DNA of 8,432 bases from an uncultured Rhodospirillales bacterium (GCA_903844785.1 CAIMVB010000428.1:1-8432); one strand, 5' to 3'; numbered from the stretch's first letter, positions 1 to 6,912 are shown. The notes: generated from the sequence alone by a model not told the origin. Numbers and translations are program-made.

Positions 1-778
1 CGGCAAGCGGCCCAAGCCGCGGATAGCCAGCCTCGGTCAAGGCGGTCGGCACGGCGGTAATAACCGTACCCGTCACCGCCCAGGCGGCCAGCATACTCAG
101 TGAAAGCGGCAAGGTGCCACGCGGAAAGCTTGGCATGCGCAGCCACGCAACACGCGCCGGGGTTTTGGTCTCTGGCAGAAAGAATACCAGCAGGAAGATG
201 GTCGCGAGTGCGGTTATATGCAGCCAGAAAGTCAGCGGCGGTTCGACGGGCCCAAAGATTTCAATCGCCGCCATGGTGGCGATGCCGCCCGCCGCAAACC
301 CACTGGCACTTGCAAGCGTGGTGACCTGCGCGGCGCGCCGACCTGCTTCTGGCCCTCCGGCCAGTTCCGCCGCCCAGGCCGTCGCACCGCCGGCCAGCAA
401 GCCCACCGCCAGCCCTTGCATGCCGCGCGCAAAGGCCAAAGCCGCAAGCCCCGGCGCGGTAATCAGCCCGATCGTGCCACAAATGGTTAGCGCCAGCGCG
501 GCCAAAATGCAGGGCTTACGCCCAATCCGGTCCGACATGCCGCCAAGCAAAGGCGCGGAGATAACTGCACTCGCCGCATAGGCAATGAAGGCCGCTGAAA
601 GCCCGCCTGCCCCCTGCCCATCCCGCGCTGCATAGGTGGTGAAAAGCGGCATGGCGAGGGTGGTTGAAAAGCCAATGGTGAAGACCGCCGCGCCAATCAC
701 CCAAATGCCACGAGAAAATGCCAAGCTCGGCGCTCCAAAGATCAGGGGGATGTTCCGGGGCTTGCCGTGCCGCGTCAA
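1..778 (-). CDS. MFS transporter, N-terminal part (gene runs off the left edge)
   Basis: This is a major facilitator superfamily inner-membrane transporter, read on the minus strand; about 259 codons are inside the window and the rest lies beyond base 1. Six hydrophobic segments can be followed, then a polar central loop (PETKTPARVAWLRMP, near residue 200) and the start of segment 7, the usual 6+6 arrangement. The MFS motif A loop between segments 2 and 3 is intact: GGMSDRIGRK at about residues 79-88. The start is uncertain. In-frame stops precede base 778, no ATG occurs before base 652 (after the first membrane segment), and TTG at 778 is the first usable codon keeping segment 1 complete; no strong ribosome site precedes it. 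The gene is divergent from the penicillin-binding protein, with about 42 bp between starts. The substrate cannot be told; drug or metabolite efflux is only a family-level guess. Confidence 0.85.
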   Translation of the reverse strand, partial: MTRHGKPRNIPLIFGAPSLAFSRGIWVIGAAVFTIGFSTTLAMPLFTTYAARDGQGAGGLSAAFIAYAASAVISAPLLGGMSDRIGRKPCILAALALTICGTIGLITAPGLAALAFARGMQGLAVGLLAGGATAWAAELAGGPEAGRRAAQVTTLASASGFAAGGIATMAAIEIFGPVEPPLTFWLHITALATIFLLVFFLPETKTPARVAWLRMPSFPRGTLPLSLSMLAAWAVTGTVITAVPTALTEAGYPRLGPLA

Positions 779-811
779 TGCGCCGTTTCACGCGAACGGC
801 CATCATGGTAT

Positions 812-816
812 GAAGG
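812..816 (+). promoter_or_regulatory. Likely ribosome binding site of the PBP gene
   Basis: GAAGG lies 4 nt before the ATG at 821 and favours that start over an in-frame ATG at 767. The 767 start would overlap the transporter gene and add 18 residues unlike a PBP N-terminus. Confidence 0.5.
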
Positions 817-820
817 CTGT

Positions 821-2695
821 ATGGCCAAAGCATCGGCCAGTTCCTCTGAACGCCGCGGTACGCCCCCCCGCGCCCCGGCGCGGGAGGCTCTGGGCGCGCG
901 TCTTTCCGCCCCCCCCTCACGTCCGGCGCCCCGCGCGCGGCGGCGCTTTGGCTTGCTGCGCCTTGGTTTCCTTGCCGGCCTTTGGGGGTTGATCGCCGCT
1001 GCGCTGGTTTTGCTGATCCTTGCCTGGGATTTGCCAAGGGCCGAAGTTGCGCTGGCGGCAACGCGCAAGCCTTCCACCACGTTGCTTGCATCTGATGGCA
1101 GGCTACTTGCGACCAATGGGGATCTTTATGGCGAAACGCTGCGCCTGCGCGAAATGCCGGCGCATTTGCCCGCAGCCTTCATTGCCATTGAAGATCGGCG
1201 CTTTCGCGACCATTGGGGCATAGACCCAATCGGCCTGGCGCGTGCTGTTTATGCCAATTTCACCTCAGGCCGTGTGGTGCAGGGTGGGTCCACGCTCACG
1301 CAGCAATTGGCGAAAAACCTGTTCCTGACGCCAGAACGCAGCCTGAAGCGCAAGGCGCAGGAAGCAATGCTGGCGCTTTGGCTGGAACAGCGCTTCAGCA
1401 AGGATGAATTGCTGGAGGTCTATCTGAACCGCGTCTACCTCGGCGCTGGTACTTATGGCGTTGATGCGGCGGCGCGGCTTTATTTCGGGGTCTCCGCGCG
1501 GCGCCTCTCACCCGGGCAGGCAGCGGTGCTGGCTGGTCTGCCCAAGGCGCCATCGCGCATCAATCCGCGCGTCAATCAAGGCGCGGCCTTGGCGCGTGGC
1601 TTGGAAGTGCTGAATGCCATGACGGAAACGGGCGCGCTGAGTGCCACCCAGGCATTGCAAGCGGCCGAGGCCATTCGCTTCACCCCCGCGCCATCGCGCG
1701 ATGCCGGCTGGTTTGCCGATTGGGTACAGGATGGGATGGCGGGGCGCGCCCCGAGCAGCGCGGATTTGGTGCTGCGCACCACGCTTGACCACGCTTTGCA
1801 AAGCGCGGCCGAGGCGCGGATTGATGCCATTCTGGCCGGGCCGGGCGCGCGGGCTGGGGTGCATCAGGGCGCGGTGGTGGCGATGGATGCCGCCACCGGC
1901 GCGGTGCGCGCCATGGCCGGGGGTAAGGATTACCGCAATAGCCCCTTCAACCGCGCGACCCAGGCGCGGCGGCAGCCCGGCAGTGCCTTCAAGCCCTTCA
2001 TCTTTCTCTCTGCCCTGCAAGCGGGGCTTGGGCCGCAGGATATGGTGGCCGATACGGCACTCAATTTGGGCGGCTGGTCCCCCGGCAATGGCCCTTGGCG
2101 CCCGCGCGGGGAAATCACGATGGAAGAAGCCTTGGCGCATAGCGTGAATACCCCAGCGGTGCGGTTGATGCAGCGTGCGGGCGGGCACCGGAAAGTGGCC
2201 GATGTGGCGCGCCGCGCGGGGCTGGATGGCCCCTTCCCGCGTGATGCGACGATTGCGCTTGGTACTGGGGAGGTAACGCTGCTTGATCTGGTCGCAGCCT
2301 ATGCGCCCTTCGCCAATGGCGGCTTCCGCGTAGCGCCCTTTGGCGTGGCGGAAGTGAAGGCGGAAGGCCGCCCCTGGCCCCTGCCCCGCCCGGAAGCGGA
2401 ACGTGTCTTCGCGCCAGAACATATGGAAGCCATGCGGGCGATGATGGCGGCAGTGGTGGCGCGCGGCACGGGCCGGGCCGCTGCAACACCGGGACGGCTG
2501 GTCATCGGCAAAACTGGCACCACGCAGGAATATCGCGATGCCTGGTTTATCGGCATCACCGGGGGCCTGGTGATGGGTGTGTGGCTTGGCAATGATGATG
2601 GCGTGCCAATGGATAACGTTGCAGGCGGCGGGCTGCCTGCGCGGCTATTCCGTGAAATCCTGGAAAGCGCCGCCGCGGCCAGCCCGCGCGGTTAG
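821..2695 (+). CDS. Bifunctional class A penicillin-binding protein (PBP1A family)
   Basis: This is a 624-aa peptidoglycan synthase with glycosyltransferase and transpeptidase activity, anchored in the inner membrane and acting on lipid II and stem peptides in the periplasm. Order: a basic, proline-rich cytoplasmic tail (1-45); one membrane helix (about 46-69); a GT51 domain with EDRRFRDHWG (catalytic Glu124), GGSTLTQQLAKN (155-166), RKAQE (second catalytic Glu181) and YLNRVYLGAGTYGV (201-214); then a penicillin-binding transpeptidase with SAFK (nucleophile Ser388), SVN (441-443) and KTGT (564-567). All key residues of both domains are present, so it should be active. It is shorter than E. 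coli PBP1A/1B, lacks an obvious inserted OB-like domain, and ends about 60 residues after KTG, with no room for a PBP1C-type C-terminal domain. It has its own terminator, so it is probably monocistronic. The start at 821 is chosen from the ribosome site and sensible N-terminus. Confidence 0.95.
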   Translation: MAKASASSSERRGTPPRAPAREALGARLSAPPSRPAPRARRRFGLLRLGFLAGLWGLIAAALVLLILAWDLPRAEVALAATRKPSTTLLASDGRLLATNGDLYGETLRLREMPAHLPAAFIAIEDRRFRDHWGIDPIGLARAVYANFTSGRVVQGGSTLTQQLAKNLFLTPERSLKRKAQEAMLALWLEQRFSKDELLEVYLNRVYLGAGTYGVDAAARLYFGVSARRLSPGQAAVLAGLPKAPSRINPRVNQGAALARGLEVLNAMTETGALSATQALQAAEAIRFTPAPSRDAGWFADWVQDGMAGRAPSSADLVLRTTLDHALQSAAEARIDAILAGPGARAGVHQGAVVAMDAATGAVRAMAGGKDYRNSPFNRATQARRQPGSAFKPFIFLSALQAGLGPQDMVADTALNLGGWSPGNGPWRPRGEITMEEALAHSVNTPAVRLMQRAGGHRKVADVARRAGLDGPFPRDATIALGTGEVTLLDLVAAYAPFANGGFRVAPFGVAEVKAEGRPWPLPRPEAERVFAPEHMEAMRAMMAAVVARGTGRAAATPGRLVIGKTGTTQEYRDAWFIGITGGLVMGVWLGNDDGVPMDNVAGGGLPARLFREILESAAAASPRG

Positions 2696-2707
2696 CCGCG
2701 CTTTTTT
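2686..2707 (+). terminator. Rho-independent terminator overlapping the PBP stop codon
   Basis: GCGCGG (2686-2691) pairs perfectly with CCGCGC (2696-2701) around the loop TTAG, followed directly by six T (2702-2707). The stop codon TAG (2693-2695) is inside the loop, so the 5' arm encodes the last residues of the protein. Confidence 0.85.
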
Positions 2708-2828
2708 GGGCTGAAGCGCCCTTCAACACCGCCAAACGCCACGCTATGGGCAAAAGCGCCAAAAGCTTTTAATTAACAAAATTCACCGAATTATTTTGGC
2801 AGCGGCAAGATCGTGAAAACAGCGCGAC

Positions 2829-4190
2829 ATGCATGAACAGCAGCAAAATCCAACCGCTGAAAAACCGGCTGGCCAAAGGCATCAGGTATCTGCGCTATTG
2901 AGGCTTTGGGCCGGCTTTCAATCTGCGCTTTTCGCTGTGGTGCCGGCGGTGATCCTGCTGCTGCTGATGGCCCTGGTCGTTCGGGAAATCCATCAGGATA
3001 CGATTGAGGTCGCCCCCATTCAGGTTCCCGCGCGCCTTGCCGAAACCGGCCTGACGGCGGAAGTCGTGGCGCTCCGCCTACTGGATCAAATTGCGGCAGC
3101 GGAACGGGTTGTGACCTCTGAAAGAGTGGTGCGCCCAAATGTGGAACTTGTTGGCCAAAAACCCGATTTCAATGTGCCCATTGCCGGTATTTCGCTGCGC
3201 GCCCTGGCCGATATTGCGCGCAACCTTCTAGGCATCGCGCCGCGCCGGGTTTCCGGAGAAATCATTCTTGATGAAGATAAGCTCAAGCTCCGCCTACGCC
3301 TGGCCGGGCATGGGCAAATTGCCGATATCGGTGGCTTTGCGCTGAATGATGTGGATGCCCTGCTGGCCGCCGGCGCGCCAGAGGTTTGGCGCTTTGTCTT
3401 TCCCAAGCTTTACGCTTGGCACTTGGCGCAAACCCTTGGCGTCGAAACCCAGGTGCGCGAAAGGCTCACGCGCATGCTGCTGCTGGACGGCCTGGACCAG
3501 GATGCGGAACGCACCGTGCGGGCGTTGATTGGCCGCTCCTTCCTACGTTCGGGCCATGGTGATGCTGCCTATCGGATCTTCGCAACCCTGGCCGCGAGTA
3601 ATCCTCAAGATGGTGGCTTTATCTATGGCCGTGGTCGCGCCCAATTCCTGCAGGGAAGGCTGGACGAAGCCATGCAGGATTACATGCGGGCCAGACAATT
3701 GGATCCCGCCGCCTTTTGGATTCATACCGGCATCGCGCAGGTTATTCGCGAAAGGGGCGATTACGCCAAAGCGCTGGAAGAAATTGAAAAGGGCTTGAGT
3801 TCACGGGCCGACGACCCGACGGCCATGACTGAAAAAGCCGAAATCCTTCTGCGCCTTGGCCGCAGCGGGGAAGCCTTGAAGCTTGTGCAGGATGCGCTGG
3901 TATACGACCCTTTCAGCCCAGCCGCCCATCTTCTGCTGGGTAAGCTGCACTTGGCCCAATATGAGACCCAGGCCGCGCTGGCTTCCATGACCGAAGCGAC
4001 GCGCCGCGCCCCATCATCCATGGATGCCCATATGGGCCGCGCGGAGGCTTTTCTTTTTATCGGCCGAACAACTGAGGCGGAAGCAAGCCTGAACCAAGCT
4101 TTGAGTATTGGGCTGGTACCCCCACGCTTGGAAGGTCAAGTCGCACGCCTCAGGCGCGCTGTGGGGGAAATTCACTCTACGGTTAACTAA
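2829..4190 (+). CDS. Membrane-anchored TPR-repeat protein with unrecognised N-terminal periplasmic domain
   Basis: This is a 453-aa protein. A polar N-terminus (1-30) leads to one strong hydrophobic helix (about 32-52, including VILLLLMALVV), so it is probably a single-pass inner-membrane protein. Residues 57-220 form a non-repeat region I cannot name; it begins IEVAPIQVPARLAETGLTAE and contains a beta-rich stretch near 142-160 (VSGEIILDEDKLKLRLRLAG). From about 235 to 431 there are five or six tetratricopeptide repeats with the expected helix-turn-helix spacing, for example GRAQFLQGRLDEAMQDYMRA at 268-287. TPRs bind proteins, so a scaffold role is likely; no catalytic motif is seen. Setting beside a peptidoglycan synthase and OmpA-type proteins hints at an envelope role, but this is inference. 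The start lacks a clear Shine-Dalgarno sequence; ATG 2829 is chosen because it gives the full polar tail. It faces the next gene convergently. Confidence 0.8.
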   Translation: MHEQQQNPTAEKPAGQRHQVSALLRLWAGFQSALFAVVPAVILLLLMALVVREIHQDTIEVAPIQVPARLAETGLTAEVVALRLLDQIAAAERVVTSERVVRPNVELVGQKPDFNVPIAGISLRALADIARNLLGIAPRRVSGEIILDEDKLKLRLRLAGHGQIADIGGFALNDVDALLAAGAPEVWRFVFPKLYAWHLAQTLGVETQVRERLTRMLLLDGLDQDAERTVRALIGRSFLRSGHGDAAYRIFATLAASNPQDGGFIYGRGRAQFLQGRLDEAMQDYMRARQLDPAAFWIHTGIAQVIRERGDYAKALEEIEKGLSSRADDPTAMTEKAEILLRLGRSGEALKLVQDALVYDPFSPAAHLLLGKLHLAQYETQAALASMTEATRRAPSSMDAHMGRAEAFLFIGRTTEAEASLNQALSIGLVPPRLEGQVARLRRAVGEIHSTVN

Positions 4191-4205
4191 AACCAAGGCT
4201 TTGGA

Positions 4206-4227
4206 TGACCCTGCCTTGGCAGGATCA
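4206..4227. repeat. Hairpin-forming inverted repeat after the TPR gene
   Basis: CCTGCC (4210-4215) and GGCAGG (4218-4223) are perfect complements around TT. The stem extends by TGA/TCA outside one mismatch. It lies 20 nt past the TPR stop codon. No T tract follows, so it may be a 3'-end stabiliser or part of a factor-dependent terminator. Confidence 0.5.
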
Positions 4228-4238
4228 GGCTTGGGTGC

Positions 4239-4269
4239 ATCGGCGCCGGCCAGGCTTTCCGGCGCCGAT
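4239..4269. terminator. Perfect 11-bp hairpin between convergent genes (possible bidirectional terminator)
   Basis: ATCGGCGCCGG (4239-4249) is an exact inverted match to CCGGCGCCGAT (4259-4269) with a 9-nt loop. It sits 7 nt past the end of the minus-strand OmpA-family gene and about 50 nt past the TPR gene. This is where a shared terminator is expected, but neither strand has a T run after the stem, so it is not a canonical intrinsic terminator. Confidence 0.55.
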
Positions 4270-4276
4270 CAACACC

Positions 4277-5350
4277 TTAGCGCAGGATGATTTCCACGCG
4301 CCGGTTTTGCGGTTCACGCACGCCATCAGCGGTGGGCACCAAGGGATTGGCCTCACCAAAGCCACGCGTGACGATTTCATTGCGCTGGACACCCCGGCGC
4401 AGCAATTCTGCCGCCACCGCATTGGCGCGGCGAAGCGACAGCGCCTCATTATACTGTGGCGCGCCGGAACGGTCCGTATAGCCATTCACCTCAATCCGGG
4501 TGACCTGCTGGCCGGTGCGGGCCTGGGCAGCTTCGCCGATGATCTGCCGGGCGCGGTCGGTCAGGTCAGCCTTGTTCCAATCAAAAAAGACCAGATAGCT
4601 GCGCGTGGCGGCAGGTGCCGGCGCCACCGCCGCAACCGGCGCGGGCGCTGCGTTGAAGGCGTAGCGCAGGCCGATCAGCAGCGAATGGTTGAAATTATCC
4701 ACATCGAATTTGAGATTACCCGCATCCGCCACCCCGGCCACGGAGGAGCGCCCCGTCCCGCTCATGGATTGGCTGACAGTCCCGAGGAAGCGGTATTCTG
4801 CGGTAATGGCCAGCCCCGGTACTTGGTCTATCGGGTAGGCGGCACCCACAATGGCCTGATAGGCAAAGGCCCCGCCATCCCCGTTGAAATCCAGGGTGTT
4901 ATCCCCAATCCGGATACCAACCTTGTCGTATTCTTGCCAGACATAGCCCAGACCGCCGCCAATATAGGGGGTTACCCCGCCCAAGCTGCTGCCCAGATTG
5001 AAATCATAAAGCACATTGGCCATGGCGCCCCAGCTTTTGGCATTGCCCTTTTCCGTCAGGCCCGGAATGCCGGCAAAGCTGATATCGCTCACCTCATTCT
5101 GCCGGTAACTGCCCTCGATCTCGGCGCGGAGACCATTACCAAAGCCCCAGCCGAGGCTGAGCACACCCGCCCAGCCCCAGTGGAAATCGACAGAACTATT
5201 GGTGCCGCCGAAATCGGAGCCGGCGATATCGGTGCCTTGCAGGTAATTGCCGCCAATCCCGCCCCCGATATAGAGGCCTTGAATAGGTTGAGCCTGGGCA
5301 GCCAGCGGAAGGCCAAGCGCCAGGGTCAGTAAGGATTTTCGGAAAGTCAT
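4277..5350 (-). CDS. OmpA-family outer membrane beta-barrel protein (paralogue 1, inverted)
   Basis: This is a 357-aa outer-membrane protein. The signal peptide (1-20) ends in AQA before QPIQG. A small beta-barrel follows (about 21-233), rich in aromatic/glycine strands such as GVLSLGWGFGNGLRAEIEGS (62-81) and ending in GLRYAF, then an Ala/Pro linker (about 234-249) and a C-terminal OmpA/MotB peptidoglycan-binding domain (250-357). The diaminopimelate-contacting residues known for this family are present: Asp293 in NGYTDRSG and Arg308 in LSLRRA. It likely ties the outer membrane to peptidoglycan and may form a narrow pore. The ATG at 5350 is chosen because GAGGT stands 6 nt upstream and a signal peptide follows at once; the frame is open further to 5566, but that part looks like leader. 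It is the only one of the three paralogues on this strand. Its linker is richer in Ala/Pro and its C-terminus ends in Arg, not Lys. Confidence 0.93.
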   Translation of the reverse strand: MTFRKSLLTLALGLPLAAQAQPIQGLYIGGGIGGNYLQGTDIAGSDFGGTNSSVDFHWGWAGVLSLGWGFGNGLRAEIEGSYRQNEVSDISFAGIPGLTEKGNAKSWGAMANVLYDFNLGSSLGGVTPYIGGGLGYVWQEYDKVGIRIGDNTLDFNGDGGAFAYQAIVGAAYPIDQVPGLAITAEYRFLGTVSQSMSGTGRSSVAGVADAGNLKFDVDNFNHSLLIGLRYAFNAAPAPVAAVAPAPAATRSYLVFFDWNKADLTDRARQIIGEAAQARTGQQVTRIEVNGYTDRSGAPQYNEALSLRRANAVAAELLRRGVQRNEIVTRGFGEANPLVPTADGVREPQNRRVEIILR

Positions 5351-5356
5351 TGATCT

Positions 5357-5361
5357 ACCTC
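5357..5361 (-). promoter_or_regulatory. Ribosome binding site of OmpA paralogue 1
   Basis: On the minus strand GAGGT precedes the ATG at 5350 by 6 nt. It fixes the start at the signal peptide and argues against the longer open frame to 5566. Confidence 0.75.
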
Positions 5362-5625
5362 GCTTCAGGACGGGTGTTCTGGAATGGAAGGCCATACGCC
5401 TTGTCCCCGATAGCAGCCTGACACCCGGCCGGGGCCTGACATGGCCGTGAGGTATGGGGGGAGCGCCCGGTTCTCTCGGCATCGTGATGGATGGGGTGGT
5501 GGGGGCTACTGTCGCTGTGCCGGCCCAAGGGGCTGTTGCGAAAACATCACAGGGAGTGGCCGCCAAACAATGAGGGCGCCAATACTGCGATTTAATAGTC
5601 CAAATAATTCTAAATAATGATAGCT

Positions 5626-5652
5626 ACATTTCAGTACCAACTCACGAAATGT
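5626..5652. repeat. Inverted repeat in the region upstream of OmpA paralogue 2
   Basis: ACATTTC (5626-5632) and GAAATGT (5646-5652) are perfect complements 13 nt apart, within the AT-rich part 44-70 nt before the ATG at 5696. This could be an operator or an mRNA leader hairpin; the function is inferred from position only. Confidence 0.4.
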
Positions 5653-5685
5653 GAATTATAGATTCCGCATTTTCTCAGTGAAACC

Positions 5686-5690
5686 AGGAA
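5686..5690 (+). promoter_or_regulatory. Ribosome binding site of OmpA paralogue 2
   Basis: AGGAA stands 5 nt before the ATG at 5696. It supports that start over an in-frame GTG at 5651, which would put 15 extra residues before the signal peptide. Confidence 0.75.
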
Positions 5691-5695
5691 AAGCA

Positions 5696-6769
5696 ATGAA
5701 CTTCAAAAATACATTTCTTGCCGCAGCACTTTTGGCTGCCCCGGCAATCGCCCAAGCGCAGCCGGTGAACGGGCTTTATGTTGGCGCGGGCGTCGGCGCG
5801 AACTTTCTGGATAAGACAAATTTTTCCGGCACCTGGGATAGCCCTGCCATACGCCTCGAGGGGGAAGGTGCGGAGTTTAGTTGGGGTTATGTGGGCGTGT
5901 TGAGCCTTGGCTGGGGCTTTGGGAACGGCCTGCGCGCGGAAATCGAAGGTAGCTACCGGCAGAACGCCACTTCTTCGTCAAAGGCAAGCAATCAGACATA
6001 TTCCAGTGGTGCCAACGGTAATGCTTCTAGTTACGGTGCCATGGTTAATATTCTTTACGATATTGACCTGGGCAATATGTTGGGCGGGATCACTCCGTAT
6101 GTCGGCGCTGGTGTCGGCTACATCTGGCACCATTACAGTGATGTCGGAAATCGGACCAGCGATACCGATAATAATTTCTTTAATGGCACGTCCGGCGCCT
6201 TTGGTGCGCAGGCCATTGCAGGGCTTTCACTTCCCATCTCTGCGGTGCCGGGCTTGGCCATGACAGCTGAATATCGCTTCATGATGACGGCCGGGCACAC
6301 AATGGACAGCAACACCTATCAAGGGACCAAATATCCGGCTAACGCTGACGTGGACAACGCGAATCACTCCATTCTTCTCGGCCTGCGCTACGCCTTTAAC
6401 GCCGCGCCCACGCGGGTTGCCGCTGCCGCACCGGTGGTTGCCGCGCGCACCTATCTGGTGTTCTTTGATTGGAACAAGTCTGACCTGACTGATCGCGCCA
6501 AGCAGATAATAGGTGAAGTCGCTTCCGCGCGCGGCACCGGCGTGACCCGCATTGAAGTGAATGGCTATACGGACCGTTCCGGTGCTGACCAGTATAACCA
6601 GGGCCTTTCTGTGCGTCGCGCCAATGCGGTCGCGGCTGAGTTGCTGCGCCGTGGTGTGCCGCGCAATGAAATCGTGACGCGCGGCTTTGGTGAGGCCAAT
6701 CCGCTGGTGCCAACCGCCGATGATGTCCGTGAACCGCAGAACCGCCGCGTGGAAATCATCCTAAAGTAA
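5696..6769 (+). CDS. OmpA-family outer membrane beta-barrel protein (paralogue 2)
   Basis: This is a 357-aa paralogue of the inverted gene to its left. The signal peptide (1-21) ends in AQA before QPVNG. The barrel (about 22-235) keeps VLSLGWGFGNGLRAEIEGSY (68-87), GGITPYVGAGVGYIWHHY (130-147) and GLRYAFNAAP; a short Ala/Val linker (about 238-250) precedes the OmpA-type peptidoglycan-binding domain (252-357), with Asp293 in NGYTDRSG and Arg308 in LSVRRA. The likely role is linking outer membrane to peptidoglycan. The loop regions (about 43-58, 92-110, 149-166 and 200-220) differ strongly from the other copies and are Ser/Asn/Thr-rich with a lower-GC look, as surface-exposed loops often are. 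It has its own AT-rich upstream region and a strong terminator, so it is probably transcribed alone. Which loops face outward is inferred from the usual OmpA topology. Confidence 0.93.
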   Translation: MNFKNTFLAAALLAAPAIAQAQPVNGLYVGAGVGANFLDKTNFSGTWDSPAIRLEGEGAEFSWGYVGVLSLGWGFGNGLRAEIEGSYRQNATSSSKASNQTYSSGANGNASSYGAMVNILYDIDLGNMLGGITPYVGAGVGYIWHHYSDVGNRTSDTDNNFFNGTSGAFGAQAIAGLSLPISAVPGLAMTAEYRFMMTAGHTMDSNTYQGTKYPANADVDNANHSILLGLRYAFNAAPTRVAAAAPVVAARTYLVFFDWNKSDLTDRAKQIIGEVASARGTGVTRIEVNGYTDRSGADQYNQGLSVRRANAVAAELLRRGVPRNEIVTRGFGEANPLVPTADDVREPQNRRVEIILK

Positions 6770-6796
6770 TTCAGAAAATATTTCTTATAAAAAATG

Positions 6797-6820
6797 AGGG
6801 CACCTTATGGTGCCCTTTTT
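6797..6820 (+). terminator. Rho-independent terminator of OmpA paralogue 2
   Basis: GGGCACC (6798-6804) pairs perfectly with GGTGCCC (6809-6815) around the loop TTAT, followed by five T and more AT-rich sequence. A6797-T6816 adds a pair. It lies 28 nt after the stop codon and separates this gene from the next. Confidence 0.93.
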
Positions 6821-6844
6821 ATTATTGCCACGTTCAACATTTCA

Positions 6845-6850
6845 TATAAT
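6845..6850 (+). promoter_or_regulatory. Candidate -10 element upstream of OmpA paralogue 3
   Basis: TATAAT matches the sigma-70 -10 consensus exactly and would give a leader of roughly 55 nt. The -35 is poor: the nearest decent hexamer, TTGCCA at 6825-6830, is only 14 nt away. In such AT-rich sequence a TATAAT can arise by chance. Confidence 0.3.
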
Positions 6851-6870
6851 ATTTTGTTGGTTTATATTAT
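6846..6870. repeat. AT-rich inverted repeat upstream of OmpA paralogue 3
   Basis: ATAATAT (6846-6852) and ATATTAT (6864-6870) are perfect complements 11 nt apart. They overlap the candidate -10 element, where an operator would act, but the AT-only arms make chance occurrence quite possible. Confidence 0.3.
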
Positions 6871-6902
6871 GTCTTCTAAGTTAGTAACAAGATGTGTCCG
6901 TG

Positions 6903-6907
6903 AAGGG
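6903..6907 (+). promoter_or_regulatory. Ribosome binding site of OmpA paralogue 3
   Basis: AAGGG stands 5 nt before the ATG at 6913. An in-frame GTG at 6907 would overlap this site and has no site of its own, so ATG 6913 is preferred; the difference is two residues. Confidence 0.7.
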
Positions 6908-6912
6908 TGAAA

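Larger units (their letters stand above)
5351..5695. promoter_or_regulatory. Divergent intergenic region between OmpA paralogues 1 and 2
   Basis: These 345 bp have no convincing gene and must hold the promoters for both flanking genes. Composition is split: about 5351-5560 is GC-rich with G runs (for example near 5455-5461 and 5490-5508), while 5575-5690 is AT-rich. The frame of paralogue 1 stays open through 5566, but the extension has no signal peptide, is Pro/Arg-rich and is best read as untranslated leader. I could not pick a -35/-10 pair for either direction with confidence. Confidence 0.6.

Noticed and set aside
114..581. Plus-strand open frame of 155 codons
   Set aside because: It is the antisense shadow of the MFS transporter, whose minus-strand frame shows membrane segments and an intact motif A.
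516..1091. Minus-strand frame of 191 codons spanning the transporter/PBP boundary
   Set aside because: It crosses the starts of two better-supported genes, has no ribosome site or domain, and is out of frame with the transporter.
1508..2422. Minus-strand frame of 304 codons inside the PBP gene
   Set aside because: It is fully covered by the transpeptidase domain on the other strand, is rich in Arg/His/Pro as GC-rich antisense frames are, and has no recognisable motif.
2712..2725. Small hairpin TGAAG/CTTCA after the PBP terminator
   Set aside because: A 5-bp stem with no T run is within chance expectation and adds nothing to the clear terminator just upstream.
2761..2795. AT-rich stretch with AAAAGCTTTT and AATTC/GAATT palindromes before the TPR gene, considered as promoter or operator
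   Set aside because: It is probably part of the promoter region, but no -35/-10 pair could be set with acceptable spacing and short AT palindromes are common by chance.
4205..5332. Plus-strand frame of 375 codons over OmpA paralogue 1
   Set aside because: It mirrors paralogue 1 exactly; the minus-strand reading has a signal peptide, barrel and OmpA domain with key residues.
5490..5508. G-rich run considered as a G-quadruplex
   Set aside because: The four G runs are uneven, some only two long; it cannot be supported from sequence alone in GC-rich DNA.
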